DNA of 64,000 bases from an uncultured Carboxylicivirga sp. (GTDB lineage: Bacteria; Bacteroidota; Bacteroidia; Bacteroidales; Marinilabiliaceae), in NCBI GenBank assembly GCA_947503525.1, contig CANNEA010000007.1:248001-312000 (forward strand), given 5' to 3'. The notes under the pieces are model-generated. The model had not been told where the DNA came from, made no database searches, and saw only the letters and a program-made list of their open reading frames with translations. Of this stretch, positions 63,856 to 64,000 are shown in pieces (within the stretch, counting starts at the first letter, position 1; each line of letters begins with the position of its first letter). The position numbers and the translations under genes are program-made.

Positions 63856-63911
63856 ACGTTCATTATTTATTACGATCCAAATTCCAATACAAGCTAAGAA
63901 CATGAGTAATT

Positions 63912-63925
63912 AATAAATGTTCATT
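63912..63925. promoter_or_regulatory. Palindromic operator before tetR
   Basis: AATAAATGTTCATT, 13 of 14 bases identical to the operator before the nitroreductase gene; likely autoregulatory TetR site. Confidence 0.55.
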
Positions 63926-64000
63926 CTTTTTTTCAATGTGTGATCTAATCTTCAAAATAAGCTTTCTCAACATGTAAGTATTTCTGCCCAATATTTCTCT

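Overview
The window is chromosomal DNA of an AT-rich member of the Bacteroidota, most like the Marinilabiliales group (Prolixibacter/Labilibacter-type marine or anaerobic relatives). The evidence is: DUF4249 lipoproteins beside a TonB-dependent receptor with STN and carboxypeptidase-like N-terminal domains; Bacteroidota-type promoters (TTTG-N19-TAnnTTTG and close variants); general lack of Shine-Dalgarno sites; a purH-mreB-mreC-mreD-mrdA-rodA operon; and BlaI/M56 BlaR1 pairs, WG repeats and propeller histidine kinases. I saw no rRNA, tRNA, CRISPR array, insertion sequence or prophage.

Layout. 1-9.2 kb: partial nadB, then a DUF4249/plug-protein operon divergent from an outer-membrane receptor operon. 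9.4-19.5 kb: S41 protease, ECF sigma/anti-sigma pair, acylphosphatase, CysJ-like flavoprotein, AspT/YidE-type transporter, small outer-membrane protein, pentapeptide-repeat protein, and a KamA-type radical SAM enzyme. 19.7-27 kb: the cell-shape operon (rodA, mrdA, mreD, mreC, mreB, purH), read right to left. 27-34.7 kb: S9 peptidase, GT39 glycosyltransferase and several uncharacterised genes, including a lone LytTR protein and a nine-unit 21-bp repeat array. 34.7-47.1 kb is the accessory-looking part: an unknown secreted protein; a three-gene minus-strand cassette (BBE oxidoreductase, DUF4242-cyclase-AraC fusion, NTF2-cupin protein) lying between two ~110-bp direct repeats; a 1651-residue protein ending in a papain-like protease domain; and an orphan FtsX permease.

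47.1-51.1 kb holds two damaged genes: a frameshifted zinc-ribbon/membrane protein and a propeller histidine kinase with one in-frame TAA. 51-58 kb has a metallophosphatase, a STAS-like protein, two outer-membrane barrel proteins (one fused to WG repeats) and a second KamA paralogue. 57.7-64 kb has an iron-sulfur-flavoprotein-like gene, an acyl-CoA dehydrogenase, blaI-blaR1 under three palindromes at exact 20-bp spacing, and a tetR-nitroreductase pair with matching operators.

Best candidates for something undescribed: (1) a 15-codon ORF present twice (36559 and 40605), with mostly synonymous differences and a conserved leader; (2) the 1651-residue papain-tailed protein directly after the second copy; (3) the 21-bp repeat array with DnaA-box-like sites in the same period; (4) the triple BlaI operator. 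All computations implied here (alignment, folding, HMM searches) were done by eye or remain to be done.
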